In this document: piece after piece, positions 37,704-50,690 of the stretch
Layout of the letters: each line of letters opens with the position of its first letter
How positions within the stretch are numbered: position 1 is the first letter of the stretch
DNA from: an uncultured Lachnospiraceae bacterium
GTDB taxonomy: Bacteria; Bacillota; Clostridia; Lachnospirales; Lachnospiraceae
NCBI GenBank assembly: GCA_949502235.1
Contig: CATBDC010000013.1
Location: 1 to 64,000, forward strand
Reading direction: 5' to 3'
Length of the DNA stretch: 64,000 nucleotides
Position numbers and translations under genes: made by a program
The notes under the pieces: model-generated
Told to the model about the DNA's origin: nothing
What the model saw: only the letters and a program-made list of their open reading frames with translations
Databases searched by the model: none

Positions 37704-39077
37704 TTACTCCTTTCCGTAGTACTCGTCTAAGAATTTATCGTCAATACGCTTCAGCTCTGCTCTTGGGAGCATGGACAGAAGCTTCCAGCCGATTGCCAGT
37801 GTTTCTTCGATAGAGCGGTCATTGTTGTAGCCCTGGGATACATATTCTTTTTCAAATGCCTCTGCGAACTCTGCATACTTAAGATCTATCTCTGTAAGCG
37901 CAGCCTCGCCTAAGATGGTCATAAGCTCTTTTGCATCTTTACCGCGGGAGTAAGCTGCAAACAACTGGTTCATGGTATTGGAGTGGTCTGCTCTTGTCTT
38001 GCCCTCGCCGATACCTTTATCTTTCAGACGGGAAAGTGAAGGCAGTACATCGATTGGCGGCTGTAAGCCCTTACGGTATAACTCACGGCTTAAGATTACC
38101 TGTCCCTCTGTGATATACCCGGTAAGGTCAGGAATCGGGTGAGTCTTATCATCCTCCGGCATGGTCAGAATCGGAATCATGGTAATACTTCCGTTCTTTC
38201 CTCTCTGACGGCCCGCTCTCTCATACATGGTCGCAAGGTCTGTATACATATATCCCGGATAGCCGCGGCGGCCCGGAACTTCCTTTTTGGCTGCGGAAAT
38301 CTCACGGAGAGCGTCCGCATAGTTTGTAATATCTGTCAGGATAACAAGCACGTGCATATCCTTTTCAAATGCAAGATACTCTGCCGCGGTCAGCGCCATA
38401 CGCGGTGTGGAAATACGCTCAACCGCCGGGTTATTTGCCAGGTTGATAAACAATACGGTTCTGTCAATGGCTCCCGTCTCCTTAAAGGACTCAATGAAAT
38501 AGTTTGACTCCTCAAAGGTAATACCCATTGCGGCAAATACAACGGCAAAGTTCTCATCGGTTCCGCGAACCTTCGCCTGTCTTGCTATCTGAGCCGCAAG
38601 CTGTGAATGGGGCAGACCGGAGCAGGAGAAGATAGGAAGCTTCTGTCCGCGGACCAGTGTATTCAGGCCGTCAATGGCTGATACGCCGGTCTGGATAAAC
38701 TCCTCCGGGTATACACGGGCCGCCGGGTTCATAGGCAGACCGTTAATATCTCTTCTTTCCTCCGGCAGAATCTCAGGACCATCGTCAATGGGACGTCCAA
38801 GCCCGTCAAATACACGGCCCAGCATATCGCCGGAAACTCCAAGCTCCATGCTCTTTCCGAGGAAACGTACTTTACTGTTGCTTAAGTTAATACCGCTGGC
38901 ATTTTCGAAAAGCTGTACGACAACATCGCTTCCGTCTACCTCCAGTACCTTGCAGCGGCGTCTTTCGCCGCTGGCAAGCTCGATTTCACCAAGCTCGTCA
39001 TATGCGACTCCCTCTACGCCCTTTACCATCATAAGCGGTCCGGCAACTTCCTGTATGGTTCTATATTCCTTTGGCAT
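37704..39077 (-). CDS. V-type ATP synthase subunit B
   Basis: 457 aa; [36 protein letters not shown]. Confidence 0.97.
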   Translation of the reverse strand: MPKEYRTIQEVAGPLMMVKGVEGVAYDELGEIELASGERRRCKVLEVDGSDVVVQLFENASGINLSNSKVRFLGKSMELGVSGDMLGRVFDGLGRPIDDGPEILPEERRDINGLPMNPAARVYPEEFIQTGVSAIDGLNTLVRGQKLPIFSCSGLPHSQLAAQIARQAKVRGTDENFAVVFAAMGITFEESNYFIESFKETGAIDRTVLFINLANNPAVERISTPRMALTAAEYLAFEKDMHVLVILTDITNYADALREISAAKKEVPGRRGYPGYMYTDLATMYERAGRQRGKNGSITMIPILTMPEDDKTHPIPDLTGYITEGQVILSRELYRKGLQPPIDVLPSLSRLKDKGIGEGKTRADHSNTMNQLFAAYSRGKDAKELMTILGEAALTEIDLKYAEFAEAFEKEYVSQGYNNDRSIEETLAIGWKLLSMLPRAELKRIDDKFLDEYYGKE

Positions 39078-39079
39078 AA

Positions 39080-40849
39080 TTAGAAGTCCTCCTTCCCAAA
39101 CGCACCTGCAATCTCTGCGTTTAATTCACTCTTAATCTTTTCATATTCTGTCTCAATATTTTCAGCTGTCGTATATTTATAACGTCCGATTCTCTCTCTT
39201 ACTTCCATTCCAAGAAGCGCTTTCATGGAAGCACCCTTAGACAATGCTTCGGAAGACTGCTCATAGAATGCGAGAACCAGCTTCATCATCAGGTACTGCT
39301 TCCTAAGCGGCGTATAAGTATCCACCTCATGGAAGGAGTTCTGATGCAGGAAGTCCTCACGGATAGAGCGGGCTGCTTCCATCTTCAGACGGTCAATGGG
39401 TGACAGCGCATCCATACCTACCATCTGAACGATTTCTTCCAACGCTGCTTCTTCTGTCAGAAGGCTCATCATCTTCTGGCGTCCCTCCATCCAGTCCTCG
39501 GAAACGGTTCCGTTAAACCAATCCTGCATATTGTCAAGATACAGAGAATAACTTGTCAGCCAGTTAATAGCCGGGAAATGCCTCTTATATGCAAGGGCAG
39601 AATCCAGTCCCCAGAATACCTTTACAATACGAAGTGTTGCCTGTGATACCGGTTCAGAGGTATCACCGCCCGGAGGAGACACAGCGCCGATAACAGACAG
39701 CGCGCCCTCTCTTCCCTCTTTTCCAAGAGAAATAACGCGCCCTGCTCTCTCGTAGAACTCTGCAAGTCTTGATCCAAGGTATGCAGGATAACCTTCCTCA
39801 CCAGGCATTTCCTCCAGACGTCCGGACATCTCACGCAGAGCCTCTGCCCAGCGGGATGTGGAATCTGCCATAAGCGCTACGGAATATCCCATATCACGGA
39901 AATACTCTGCAATTGTAATACCTGTATAAATAGAAGCCTCACGGGCTGCAAAAGGCATATCGGAGGTATTTGCAATCAGAACTGTTCTTTCCATAAGAGA
40001 ACGTCCGGTCTTCGGATCCTTAAGCTCCGGGAACTCGTTAAGAACGTCTGTCATCTCATTTCCGCGCTCTCCGCAGCCGATATATACTACAATATCAGCC
40101 TCTGCCCATTTTGCAAGCTGATGCTGGATAACTGTCTTGCCGCTTCCGAATGGTCCCGGAACTGCCGCAACACCGCCCTTTGCAATAGGGAAGAACATAT
40201 CTACAACTCTCTGGCCCGTAACAAGCGGTGCGTCAAGAGGAAGCTTCTTTACATACGGACGTCCTTTACGTACCGGCCATCTCTGCATCATGGTAAGCTC
40301 TCTAATGCCGTCCTTTGTCTCCACAACTGCCACGGTCTCTTCTACGGTAAACTCTCCTGCCTTAATCTCCTTCACTGTTCCTGACACGCCGTAAGGAACC
40401 ATAATCTTCTGCTCTACAACTGCAGTCTCCTGAACAGTACCAATGATATCGCCGGCCTCTACCTCTTCGCCTGCCTTCACTGCAGGAACAAATTCCCACT
40501 TCTTATCTCTTTTAAGGGAAGCAACCTCAACACCACGCTGCAGGTTATTTCCTGAAATCTTCATAATATCATCAAGAGGACGCTGGATTCCATCATAAAT
40601 GCTTGTGATAAGACCAGGCCCAAGCTCCACGGACATAGGAGCGCCTGTAGACTCTACCGGCTCGCCGGGGCCAAGTCCTGATGTCTCCTCATATACCTGA
40701 ATGGATGCCTCGTCTCCGTGCATCTCGATGATTTCTCCAATCAGACGCTGCTTACTTACACGTACAACGTCAGACATGTTCGCATCGCGCATGCCGGACG
40801 CGATAACCAGCGGTCCTGCTACTTTTTTTATCGTACCTGTACTACTCAT
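39080..40849 (-). CDS. V-type ATP synthase subunit A
   Basis: 589 aa; Walker [18 protein letters not shown]. Confidence 0.97.
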   Translation of the reverse strand: MSSTGTIKKVAGPLVIASGMRDANMSDVVRVSKQRLIGEIIEMHGDEASIQVYEETSGLGPGEPVESTGAPMSVELGPGLITSIYDGIQRPLDDIMKISGNNLQRGVEVASLKRDKKWEFVPAVKAGEEVEAGDIIGTVQETAVVEQKIMVPYGVSGTVKEIKAGEFTVEETVAVVETKDGIRELTMMQRWPVRKGRPYVKKLPLDAPLVTGQRVVDMFFPIAKGGVAAVPGPFGSGKTVIQHQLAKWAEADIVVYIGCGERGNEMTDVLNEFPELKDPKTGRSLMERTVLIANTSDMPFAAREASIYTGITIAEYFRDMGYSVALMADSTSRWAEALREMSGRLEEMPGEEGYPAYLGSRLAEFYERAGRVISLGKEGREGALSVIGAVSPPGGDTSEPVSQATLRIVKVFWGLDSALAYKRHFPAINWLTSYSLYLDNMQDWFNGTVSEDWMEGRQKMMSLLTEEAALEEIVQMVGMDALSPIDRLKMEAARSIREDFLHQNSFHEVDTYTPLRKQYLMMKLVLAFYEQSSEALSKGASMKALLGMEVRERIGRYKYTTAENIETEYEKIKSELNAEIAGAFGKEDF

Positions 40850-40876
40850 TTGGACGAATCACCTTACCTTTCCTTA

Positions 40877-41197
40877 TTATTCCTGCGAAAATAGAATATC
40901 CGAGCCTACCGCTACCTCTACCGATTTCTTAACTCCTGCAATACCTGCCCCGGTATTTCCTGCAATACCTGGAATCTGGATAATGGCCGGAGTAAGCTGC
41001 TCCTGATATCTCTCTATCTCATGTTTCAGCTCCAAAGCCCAGTTCTCCGTGATATAGATAATCCCATATTCTCCGGATGCAAGCCCTGCAAGCTTATCTG
41101 TAGCTTCTTCACGGGTACTTACCGGAAATATATCAAGACCCAGTGCAGCGAAGCCGTAAATACTGTCATAATCGCCTAGTACCGCAATCTTATACAT
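40877..41197 (-). CDS. V-type ATP synthase subunit F
   Basis: MYKIAVLGDYDSIYGFAALGLDIFPVST... Confidence 0.92.
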   Translation of the reverse strand: MYKIAVLGDYDSIYGFAALGLDIFPVSTREEATDKLAGLASGEYGIIYITENWALELKHEIERYQEQLTPAIIQIPGIAGNTGAGIAGVKKSVEVAVGSDILFSQE

Positions 41198-42158
41198 ACA
41201 TCTCCCTTACCCTTTCCCGGATAGAATCCTCCGGCAGATCATTAAGCTTTCCGGAAAGAATGATTCGCACCGTTTTTATTTCATTCTGTCTTGCAATTAC
41301 ATAGGCTATTACAGGACCTATGGTAAATGCTTTATATTTCTGCGGACTGATAGTCTGAATAATGCGGTTGTCACACCAGCGTTCAAACGCGGACGGAGAC
41401 TCTGAAAGCGCCTCGGCGCCCTCTGCATATGCCGTTCCCATAAGATATTCCTTTATGGCGTCCATCCCGTTAAGCGCTGCCTTTGAAAGCTGGGACACAC
41501 TCACACTGTCACATTCTGCCATCGCCCTTGTCATAAATTCTAATGACTTCGCGGTTTTCTGCGAACGCACAGCAATCTTGATGTCTGCCACGGCTACAGT
41601 AGATTCGGCATAATCCCGGATAATCGCATCCTTTGCCACCCTTCCTGCCGCGTACACTGCATCAAGCGCCGCCCTGTCTATAATTACATCGCACAGCTGA
41701 CCGTCTCTCGTATGAAGCATTGCCTCATATGCCTCTTCTGCTGCATGCTGCATGTTCGGGGGAAGCTTTCCGAACTCCTTTTCTCTGACGATTTCAAGCA
41801 TCGTCTCACCGGGAATCGACACATCCTCATAGAAAATATGTCTGTCCTGTTCCCCTGCACATACATCCTTAATCGCTGCCTTCAGGTTATGGAAAAGCTT
41901 TGGATAGGACAGCACGTCAAATTTCTCCATATCTACGTGAAGATCCTTTACTACCTCCCAAATCTTTTCCTCCTCTCTGGTCAGTATGGCCTCCGCCTCT
42001 GCCGGGGTATCACTGTCCCCCCAGCCCTTTTCTGAAAGGAACTGCAGACACTGGTCATAGTCAGAGCATGCAATCAGCTGGTCAATAGCTGCATTTGAAA
42101 ATAATGCAACCTCCAGAGCACGTATGCGCGCAACCGCGTAGGTATATTGTTCACTCAT
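41190..42158 (-). CDS. V-type ATP synthase subunit C
   Basis: MSEQYTYAVARIRALEVALFSNAAIDQLIA...; start trimmed. Confidence 0.92.
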   Translation of the reverse strand: MSEQYTYAVARIRALEVALFSNAAIDQLIACSDYDQCLQFLSEKGWGDSDTPAEAEAILTREEEKIWEVVKDLHVDMEKFDVLSYPKLFHNLKAAIKDVCAGEQDRHIFYEDVSIPGETMLEIVREKEFGKLPPNMQHAAEEAYEAMLHTRDGQLCDVIIDRAALDAVYAAGRVAKDAIIRDYAESTVAVADIKIAVRSQKTAKSLEFMTRAMAECDSVSVSQLSKAALNGMDAIKEYLMGTAYAEGAEALSESPSAFERWCDNRIIQTISPQKYKAFTIGPVIAYVIARQNEIKTVRIILSGKLNDLPEDSIRERVREMYV

Positions 42159-42194
42159 GTTACTCCTCCTGCTTACGTTTCCTTGCTGCTGCAC

Positions 42195-42788
42195 TTACAC
42201 AAATAATAATTCTCTAACCTTGTCGGATAGTTTTTCTCTCTTCTCATCGAACATAGCCCGAAGTGTACAGTTCTCTTCAATACCGCCATAAGCAAGAACA
42301 AATCCATTCTCAATGTTTCTTCCTGTCTCTGAAACCGCAAGGCTTCCGCCTCTGCTTTCGGCCGCCTTTTTAACCTCTGCCTCAAATCCAGCCGGCATTC
42401 TCTTAAGGTCTGCGAATGAGAAATAGATCTCTCCCTTCTGGGGCAGCGCATATTTTTCAAGCAGACGAAGCAGCATATCAAAATATTTATCTGCCTCCAT
42501 GTCTGTGAGTGACATGTAAGCCTTATCCAGAATCTCGCTGATAAGCTCCTGCTTCGCAGAAAGAATCCTTGTTCTCTTCTGGAGATCAATCGAGGATAAA
42601 ACTCTCTCTTTGTAATTCGCCACCTCTGTCTCAGATTTGCGGGAAATGCTCTCTGCTGTTCTGGCCGCTTCTTCATTTGCTTCACTGATCATCTCTTCTG
42701 CCTTCGCAGATGCTTCCGCAGTTTTAGCTTCCGCAGCTGCCTTTGCTTCTTCGAGAATCTGTCTCGTCATTTTATCTATTCCAGCCAT
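42195..42788 (-). CDS. V-type ATP synthase subunit E
   Basis: MAGIDKMTRQILEEAKAAAEAKTAEASAKAEEM... Confidence 0.9.
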   Translation of the reverse strand: MAGIDKMTRQILEEAKAAAEAKTAEASAKAEEMISEANEEAARTAESISRKSETEVANYKERVLSSIDLQKRTRILSAKQELISEILDKAYMSLTDMEADKYFDMLLRLLEKYALPQKGEIYFSFADLKRMPAGFEAEVKKAAESRGGSLAVSETGRNIENGFVLAYGGIEENCTLRAMFDEKREKLSDKVRELLFV

Positions 42789-42830
42789 TGCTTACGCACT
42801 CCTTTTCCTAATCTTTTTACTCCTGTCATC

Positions 42831-45334
<2,504 letters not shown>

Positions 45335-45369
45335 AGCCGCATCCCTCCTTTTCTACATATTTTCTGTTT

Positions 45370-45678
45370 TTAGACAAGCTCAGCAATAACTGCCGATATT
45401 ACTTCGCTTTCTTTTGCTCTTGCCTGTTCCTTCAAGACCGAAATTTCACTTTCTACTCCTGCAAGAGCATCCTGTATGGATTTTTCCCCAGCCTGTTTCT
45501 CCATATCAAGGGCTGCCTGTGCCTTGTTCTTTGCATCAGTTTCCGACTGTTTTTTTAGACTGTCAGCCTCCTGCCTGGCATCCTCCAGAATAGCAGCACA
45601 CTTCTCGTCAGCTTCCTTTAGAATTCTTTCAGCTTCACTTTCTGTCTCCTTGATAGTCTTGATGGTTTCCTCTACCAT
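45370..45678 (-). CDS. V-type ATP synthase subunit G/H-like
   Basis: 102 aa coiled-coil MVEETIKTIKETESEAERILKEADEKCAAILEDARQEAD; operon 5' end. Confidence 0.82.
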   Translation of the reverse strand: MVEETIKTIKETESEAERILKEADEKCAAILEDARQEADSLKKQSETDAKNKAQAALDMEKQAGEKSIQDALAGVESEISVLKEQARAKESEVISAVIAELV

Positions 45679-45830
45679 TCCTTCACCACCTTTCTTTCAG
45701 TTCCTACTTTACAAATTATAAACTTTTTTTACTGGAAAGTCTAGAAATTTATGGTTTTTTCATATTATATATCATATGTCGTTAAATTATTTCCTCTTTT
45801 ATTATCAAATCTCGCCAAAATCCCCCTGTT

Positions 45831-46322
45831 TTACCATGAAAGCCGGTGAAGCTGCCCTGTAAGGTTCATGCCCGAAAACTGATTCTGCCTTAATGCCTCA
45901 TAAAGGACAATGGATACAGAATTGCTTAAATTTAAGGAGCGGATATCGCCTGACATGGGTATCCTGATACATTCTTCCTTATGCTGCACTAAAATTTCCT
46001 CCGGTATTCCCGCACTTTCCTTTCCAAACATAATATATGCGTCCGGTTCATAGCTCACCTCTGTGTAAATCTTCGGCGCCTTTGTGGTGGCCATGTAAAT
46101 CTTTGCTTTGGGATTTCGTTTTAAAAAATCCTCATAGTCAATATATGTTGTTACATCCAGCTTATACCAGTAATCCATTCCCGCCCGTTTAAGACTCTTT
46201 TCATCCAGACGGAAGCCCAGCGGCTCGATAAGATGCAGCCTTGCGCCTGCCGCCACGCAGGTGCGGCCGATGTTTCCAGTGTTGGCCGGGATCTCCGGCT
46301 CGTGTAAGACGATGTTAAGCAT
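45831..46322 (-). CDS. trmL: tRNA (cytidine(34)-2'-O)-methyltransferase
   Basis: MLNIVLHEPEIPANTGNIGRTCVAAGARLHLIEPLGF. Confidence 0.95.
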   Translation of the reverse strand: MLNIVLHEPEIPANTGNIGRTCVAAGARLHLIEPLGFRLDEKSLKRAGMDYWYKLDVTTYIDYEDFLKRNPKAKIYMATTKAPKIYTEVSYEPDAYIMFGKESAGIPEEILVQHKEECIRIPMSGDIRSLNLSNSVSIVLYEALRQNQFSGMNLTGQLHRLSW

Positions 46323-46346
46323 GGTGTTTTCCTCCCCCTTGATCTA

Positions 46347-46374
46347 AAAGGACTGTCCTTTCGGGCAGTCCTTT
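46347..46374 (-). terminator. Terminator between rpoN and trmL
   Basis: AAAGGACTG / CAGTCCTTT plus U run on minus strand. Confidence 0.7.
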
Positions 46375-46485
46375 CGCTCCATCACTTTCCTGACCTGTAT
46401 TTATCATATAAAGCATCCTCTGTTCCGTCAAGATTTTTTTCATTTGCATATTGTACAAATTTTTGATGAAAACGGCATGCTCTCT

Positions 46486-47763
46486 TTAAAAAGCACGTCG
46501 TTCGAAGCTTCCCTTAATCCCCATTTCCTCTCTGTACTTTGCAACAGCGCGTCTGGAAAGCCTGATATCCTCCTCCTTAAGAAGGTTCACAAGCATCTGG
46601 TCGCTGTAAGGCTTCCTGCTGTCTTCTGATGCAATAAATTTTTTTAAATATTGTTTTACAAGCATAGGCGTAATATTTCCTTCTTCCTGCCGTGAAACCG
46701 GAGCCGTAAAAAGATTTTTAATAAGGGTACTTCCATTTGGATACTGAAGATATTTTCCCTTAAGCGCCCTGCTGACTGTTGATGTATGAATACCGGCAAT
46801 GTCCGCAACCTCTGTCATCGTCATCGGCGCCAGAGGCTTTCTCCCCTCCAGAAACTCTTTCTGTTTCTCCATAATAATGTTTGAAACAGCCAGAATCGTC
46901 TTTCTGCGCTGTTCAATACTTTGAAAGATAAAATTAACCCTTGCAAGCCTGTCCCGGAAATATTCCGTAAGCTCTTCGTCCTTAGAGCTGTTCATCATCT
47001 TTATATAGTAATCATTCAAATGATAGTTTTCAATCCAGTTGTCATTCAGTACAGCTGTCCACTCTCCATCTTCCTTTTTAAAAATAATATCCGGAATAAT
47101 ATAGCTGCTGTTCCCTGTATGAAACCCCGAAAGCGGACGGGGATTCAGATGTGAAATGATTTCGATACTTTTCCGGACTTCCACCGTAGGTACATGCAGG
47201 CTCCTGGAAATATTACTTATTTTCCCATCTGCAATATCCTGAAGGTGAGAGCAAACCATACACGTCAGAATTTCCGAATTCATATCCAGTGCATCCAGCT
47301 GGCAGAGCAGACATTCCTGAATATTTGCTGAAAAAACTCCATAAGGCTCCAGCCCTTTTAATACACTTAATGACTGATGCACCATTCTTTCAGGCACATG
47401 CAGCTTCTGGCTCACCTCCTCTGGCGGCATTGTGAAAAATCCGCTGTCGTCAAGGCATCCTGTCAGGTAAGAAAACAGCTGCCACTCCTGCCTGGAATAC
47501 AGCTTCATATCCAGCTGTGAAAGGATATAATCGCTGATAACATTCTCCTGGGGCGCCCGAAGTTCCTTTGTACGCCCATTTTCCTCTCTGGCAAAAATAT
47601 TTTCCCCAACAGATTTTTCATTGTGATCCATAAGTGGATTTTCCAGGTATTCATTTTTCATAAGCTGATTCAGTTCCATATTGTCCATTGAAAGAATTTC
47701 CAATGACTGAATCTGTGACTGGGAAAGCTGTTGGCGCTGTTGGATTTCCAGGTTCATGTCCAT
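46486..47763 (-). CDS. rpoN: RNA polymerase sigma-54 factor
   Basis: LEIQQRQQLSQSQIQSLEILSMDNMELNQ; RpoN-box-like ISRRAVAKYREEMGI. Confidence 0.94.
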   Translation of the reverse strand: MDMNLEIQQRQQLSQSQIQSLEILSMDNMELNQLMKNEYLENPLMDHNEKSVGENIFAREENGRTKELRAPQENVISDYILSQLDMKLYSRQEWQLFSYLTGCLDDSGFFTMPPEEVSQKLHVPERMVHQSLSVLKGLEPYGVFSANIQECLLCQLDALDMNSEILTCMVCSHLQDIADGKISNISRSLHVPTVEVRKSIEIISHLNPRPLSGFHTGNSSYIIPDIIFKKEDGEWTAVLNDNWIENYHLNDYYIKMMNSSKDEELTEYFRDRLARVNFIFQSIEQRRKTILAVSNIIMEKQKEFLEGRKPLAPMTMTEVADIAGIHTSTVSRALKGKYLQYPNGSTLIKNLFTAPVSRQEEGNITPMLVKQYLKKFIASEDSRKPYSDQMLVNLLKEEDIRLSRRAVAKYREEMGIKGSFERRAF

Positions 47764-47825
47764 AATATGTATACCTCCGGCCCTGTCATCAGAAAAGTCG
47801 TCAAGGAGGCCATTTCCCCAAAAAA

Positions 47826-47845
47826 CATTAAAGTAGACTTTAATG
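47826..47845. promoter_or_regulatory. Palindrome in rpoN/glycosyltransferase divergent region
   Basis: CATTAAAG-TAGA-CTTTAATG. Confidence 0.6.
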
Positions 47846-47945
47846 GATAGATTTTCAGTCGAAAATATGCTCTTCTTTTATGAATATATTATATGATTTT
47901 GTCTCAATATGTCAATATTTTTCTCGAAATATGCAACACTTCAGG

Positions 47946-47973
47946 TTTCCAATAAAGTCTGCTTTATTGGAAA
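47946..47973. promoter_or_regulatory. Second, related palindrome
   Basis: TTTCCAATAAAG-TCTG-CTTTATTGGAAA, 12-bp perfect arms. Confidence 0.65.
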
Positions 47974-48023
47974 GTTTAATTCAAAACTCTTCGTAAATTC
48001 AGGCTTTGAAAGGAATGAAGACA

Positions 48024-49130
48024 ATGCTGCAATTAAAACAGGGAAGTTTAACAGATATTTTTAATACATACTCCAGAGTGGTGCTGTTCGGAGCAGGTTC
48101 TGTAACCAATATCATGTTCGAGGCTTATAAGGAGCTGGGATTTGAAAAGAAAGTAGACTACATTATTGATAACGATCCGAATAAAGACGGATACATAATA
48201 CAGGTTAATAAAAAAGAGATTCATCTGGTTTCTATTAAAAGCTTTTGTCACCTGCACTATAAGAATTATGCTTTGATTATTATGCCGGTCTTTTTCCTGG
48301 ATATCGTTAAACAAATCGATGTCCTTGAGCCATTTAGCAATGTTCCGGCTTACACTTATCCATTTCTCATGAATGCAGACAGCAGTATAGATTATCAAAT
48401 CAGGCACACCCGGGAAATGAAAATCCCCAAGATGATCCATTATTGCTGGTTTGGAGAAAATCCCCTGCCTGATAAATATAAGAAAAATATTGAATCATGG
48501 AAAAAATATTGCCCCGATTATGATATTATCGAATGGAATGAGACAAATTATGATATAAAGAAAAATAAATTCATGTATCAGGCATATAAGAAAAAGCGGT
48601 GGGAATACGTCTCGGATTATGCCCGAAAGGATATTATATATCATTATGGCGGAATCTATTTTGATACAGATGTTGAAGTCATAAAGCCTTTAGATGATTT
48701 GTTATATAATGATTCTTTTATGTGTATAGACGATATTGCAAATATTGCTACGGGGGCAGGCTTTGGTGCAACGAAACAAAATGGACTGATAAAAGAATTC
48801 CGGGATGATTATGATAGATTTTCGTTTGTGGATGACAGCGGAACGATTATAGGAAAAGCGTGCGGTAACTACGAAACCCCCTTGATGGTTAAACATGGCT
48901 ACAGGCCGGAGAATACATTTCAGCTTAGAGATGGAAATGCGATATTCCCGCGAGAGGTGTTATGTCCGATTAGCTGGATGGGGCTGCCAGACAGGTATAC
49001 AGAAAATACATTGACAGTACATAAGTATGATGAACTGCTTATTGATATTTATGGCAAAAAGAATGCAGACATCAAACGGCGGGAAATAGAAGAACTGATA
49101 AGGCGGGCAGAAAAGGGACGCAGCGAATAG
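48024..49130 (+). CDS. Glycosyltransferase with DXD motif (capsular/polysaccharide type)
   Basis: IPKMIHYCWFGENPLPDKYKKNIESWKKYCPDYDIIEWNE; DYARKDIIYHYGGIYFDTDVEVIKPLDDLL; start may be 48006. Confidence 0.88.
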   Translation: MLQLKQGSLTDIFNTYSRVVLFGAGSVTNIMFEAYKELGFEKKVDYIIDNDPNKDGYIIQVNKKEIHLVSIKSFCHLHYKNYALIIMPVFFLDIVKQIDVLEPFSNVPAYTYPFLMNADSSIDYQIRHTREMKIPKMIHYCWFGENPLPDKYKKNIESWKKYCPDYDIIEWNETNYDIKKNKFMYQAYKKKRWEYVSDYARKDIIYHYGGIYFDTDVEVIKPLDDLLYNDSFMCIDDIANIATGAGFGATKQNGLIKEFRDDYDRFSFVDDSGTIIGKACGNYETPLMVKHGYRPENTFQLRDGNAIFPREVLCPISWMGLPDRYTENTLTVHKYDELLIDIYGKKNADIKRREIEELIRRAEKGRSE

Positions 49131-49247
49131 ATTCAGAGTGCTTACGAAAAACCTTATGTCTGCAATAGGAATCTTCTACATATATTGAGACGCTGAAAGT
49201 TATAAGTCCCTCAGCGTCTCCCTTAATAACTTAATTAATTATAAAAA

Positions 49248-49684
49248 CTATCCTTTTACACGATAAATCATATTATTGGTATTGCCCTCTGCTCCGACAG
49301 CACCTAGATCAACTAAAATCTGCATATACCTCCATGCAGTAGTTCTTGATTTTTTAGATATTGCCATCACTTCCTGAATAGTAATCTCATCTTTCTTTGT
49401 CAATTCTCCAATAACTAACTTTAATTTTCTAAAGTCCTTTGGTTTCAAAACTTGTTTCATACTTGTTTCAAAACTTGTTTTGGTTTTCTCTGTACCTTCT
49501 TGCATATTTAAAAATGCCGGATGAATAGGAATCCTTATTCTCATAGCCCTTCTATCTTCATCTGTAAAAAATCCCGCTCGTGGTGGACCGTTTTTCTGCA
49601 GCTCTCCTTGTATCGTAGGAATACCTGATGAATGCCCCTCCGACAAATCTAATTCTTTCAAAAACTCTCCCAACCTTCTATTGC
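49248..49684 (-). pseudogene. C-terminal fragment of an AlbA_2/Schlafen-type ATP-binding transcriptional regulator
   Basis: Reading YYRNRRLGEFLKELDLSEGHSSGIPTIQGELQKNGPPRAGFFTDEDRRAMRIRIPIHPAF... preceded directly by an in-frame stop, so 5'-truncated. Confidence 0.7.
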
Positions 49685-49691
49685 GGTAATA

Positions 49692-49967
49692 TCAGGAACC
49701 AAACCTTTTCCCTTCAGCTAGTTCCTCTGGTGAAATCAGAGAAAAAAGCTCTTCCCTTGTTATCATTCCTTTTTCATACAGATAATAGCTCTCTAGCTTT
49801 CCTTCTTCTTTCAAATAATAATATGCAATTCGTGTTTCTATTGTCCTTGATGCATGTATATTCATTTCCACATGTGCTATGGGTTGGTATCCGCTTTGTA
49901 TGAATCCTTCAGAAAGTCCTCCGGCACCAGCAAAGAGAGCAATATAACTTAAACCGTTACTATTCAT
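49692..49967 (-). pseudogene. N-terminal fragment of a DNA (cytosine-5) methyltransferase
   Basis: MNSNGLSYIALFAGAGGLSEGFIQSGYQPIAHVEMNIHASRTIETRIAYYYLKEEGKLESYYLYEKGMITREELFSLISPEELAEGKRFGS*; motif I present, catalytic PC motif missing. Confidence 0.75.
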
Positions 49968-50404
49968 AATTATCCTACCTAACCATCTCATATTTGCTGT
50001 ACCATTTTCTTTACTTCATATTATCATTATGTATTTTTCTCTTTACCTCTTCTAACCTGGTAAATTCCATAATATCACCTATGTTACATTCCAATTCGGC
50101 ACAGATTTTCTCTAATATTGATATCGCAACCATTTCCTCATTTGTCATCTTCGCCATGGTACTGCTACTGATTTTCACACTCTTACGCAGCTCACTTTTA
50201 TTTATTTTTTTGTCAAGTATGAAACCAGATAAGGATAAAACTAAAATTGTACATGAAAATAATGAACAAAGATATCCTTTTCGGATGTAAAAATAGATAT
50301 TCACTATACAAGAGGATTGTCATGAGGTCAGTGTCCACAGAAATAGCGAGCATCGGATTGCAATAGCCACAATCCCAAGAAAAAAGCTTCGGAAAAATGT
50401 TACA

Positions 50405-50429
50405 AGAATATCGGATAGTATGCTATAAT
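50405..50429 (+). promoter_or_regulatory. Toxin mRNA promoter (approximate)
   Basis: TTACAA - ~18 nt - TATAAT upstream of 50475. Confidence 0.55.
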
Positions 50430-50474
50430 CTATGTGTTGCTCACCGATACCCGCAACAGGGAGGAGGTGTTCAC

Positions 50475-50573
50475 ATGGAGTTATTTGCATCCTTTTTAAT
50501 CGCCGTTATGGCTGGTGTAACTTGCCACTACATCATCAAATGGTTAGACGGTGACGACAAGAGCAACAGATAG
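50475..50573 (+). CDS. Fst/par-like type I toxin peptide (32 aa)
   Basis: MELFASFLIAVMAGVTCHYIIKWLDGDDKSNR*: one TM helix plus charged WLDxDD-K tail like Fst; strong RBS GGGAGGAGG. Below ORF-track length cutoff. Confidence 0.75.
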   Translation: MELFASFLIAVMAGVTCHYIIKWLDGDDKSNR

Positions 50574-50604
50574 CCTAGCGGGTGCTTTGCCGCTATAAAA
50601 AGAA

Positions 50605-50690
50605 AAGAAGAATCCCCGGACTGTGGTGCAACACAATCCGGGGATTCATTCTTTGTTCACATGGAACTTTTGCATCTCTTTTGCCTAATG
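50605..50690 (-). ncRNA. Candidate antitoxin RNA of par-like type I system
   Basis: Minus-strand promoter TTGAAT-17-TATAAT (about 50695-50723) reads towards the shared terminator across direct repeat gttcacatggaacttttgcatc (50655-50676), the counterpart of gttcacatggagttatttgcatc at the toxin start (50469-50491). Confidence 0.6.
50610..50647. terminator. Bidirectional terminator shared by toxin mRNA and antisense RNA
   Basis: GAATCCCCGGA...TCCGGGGATTC with T-rich tracts on both strands. Confidence 0.75.
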
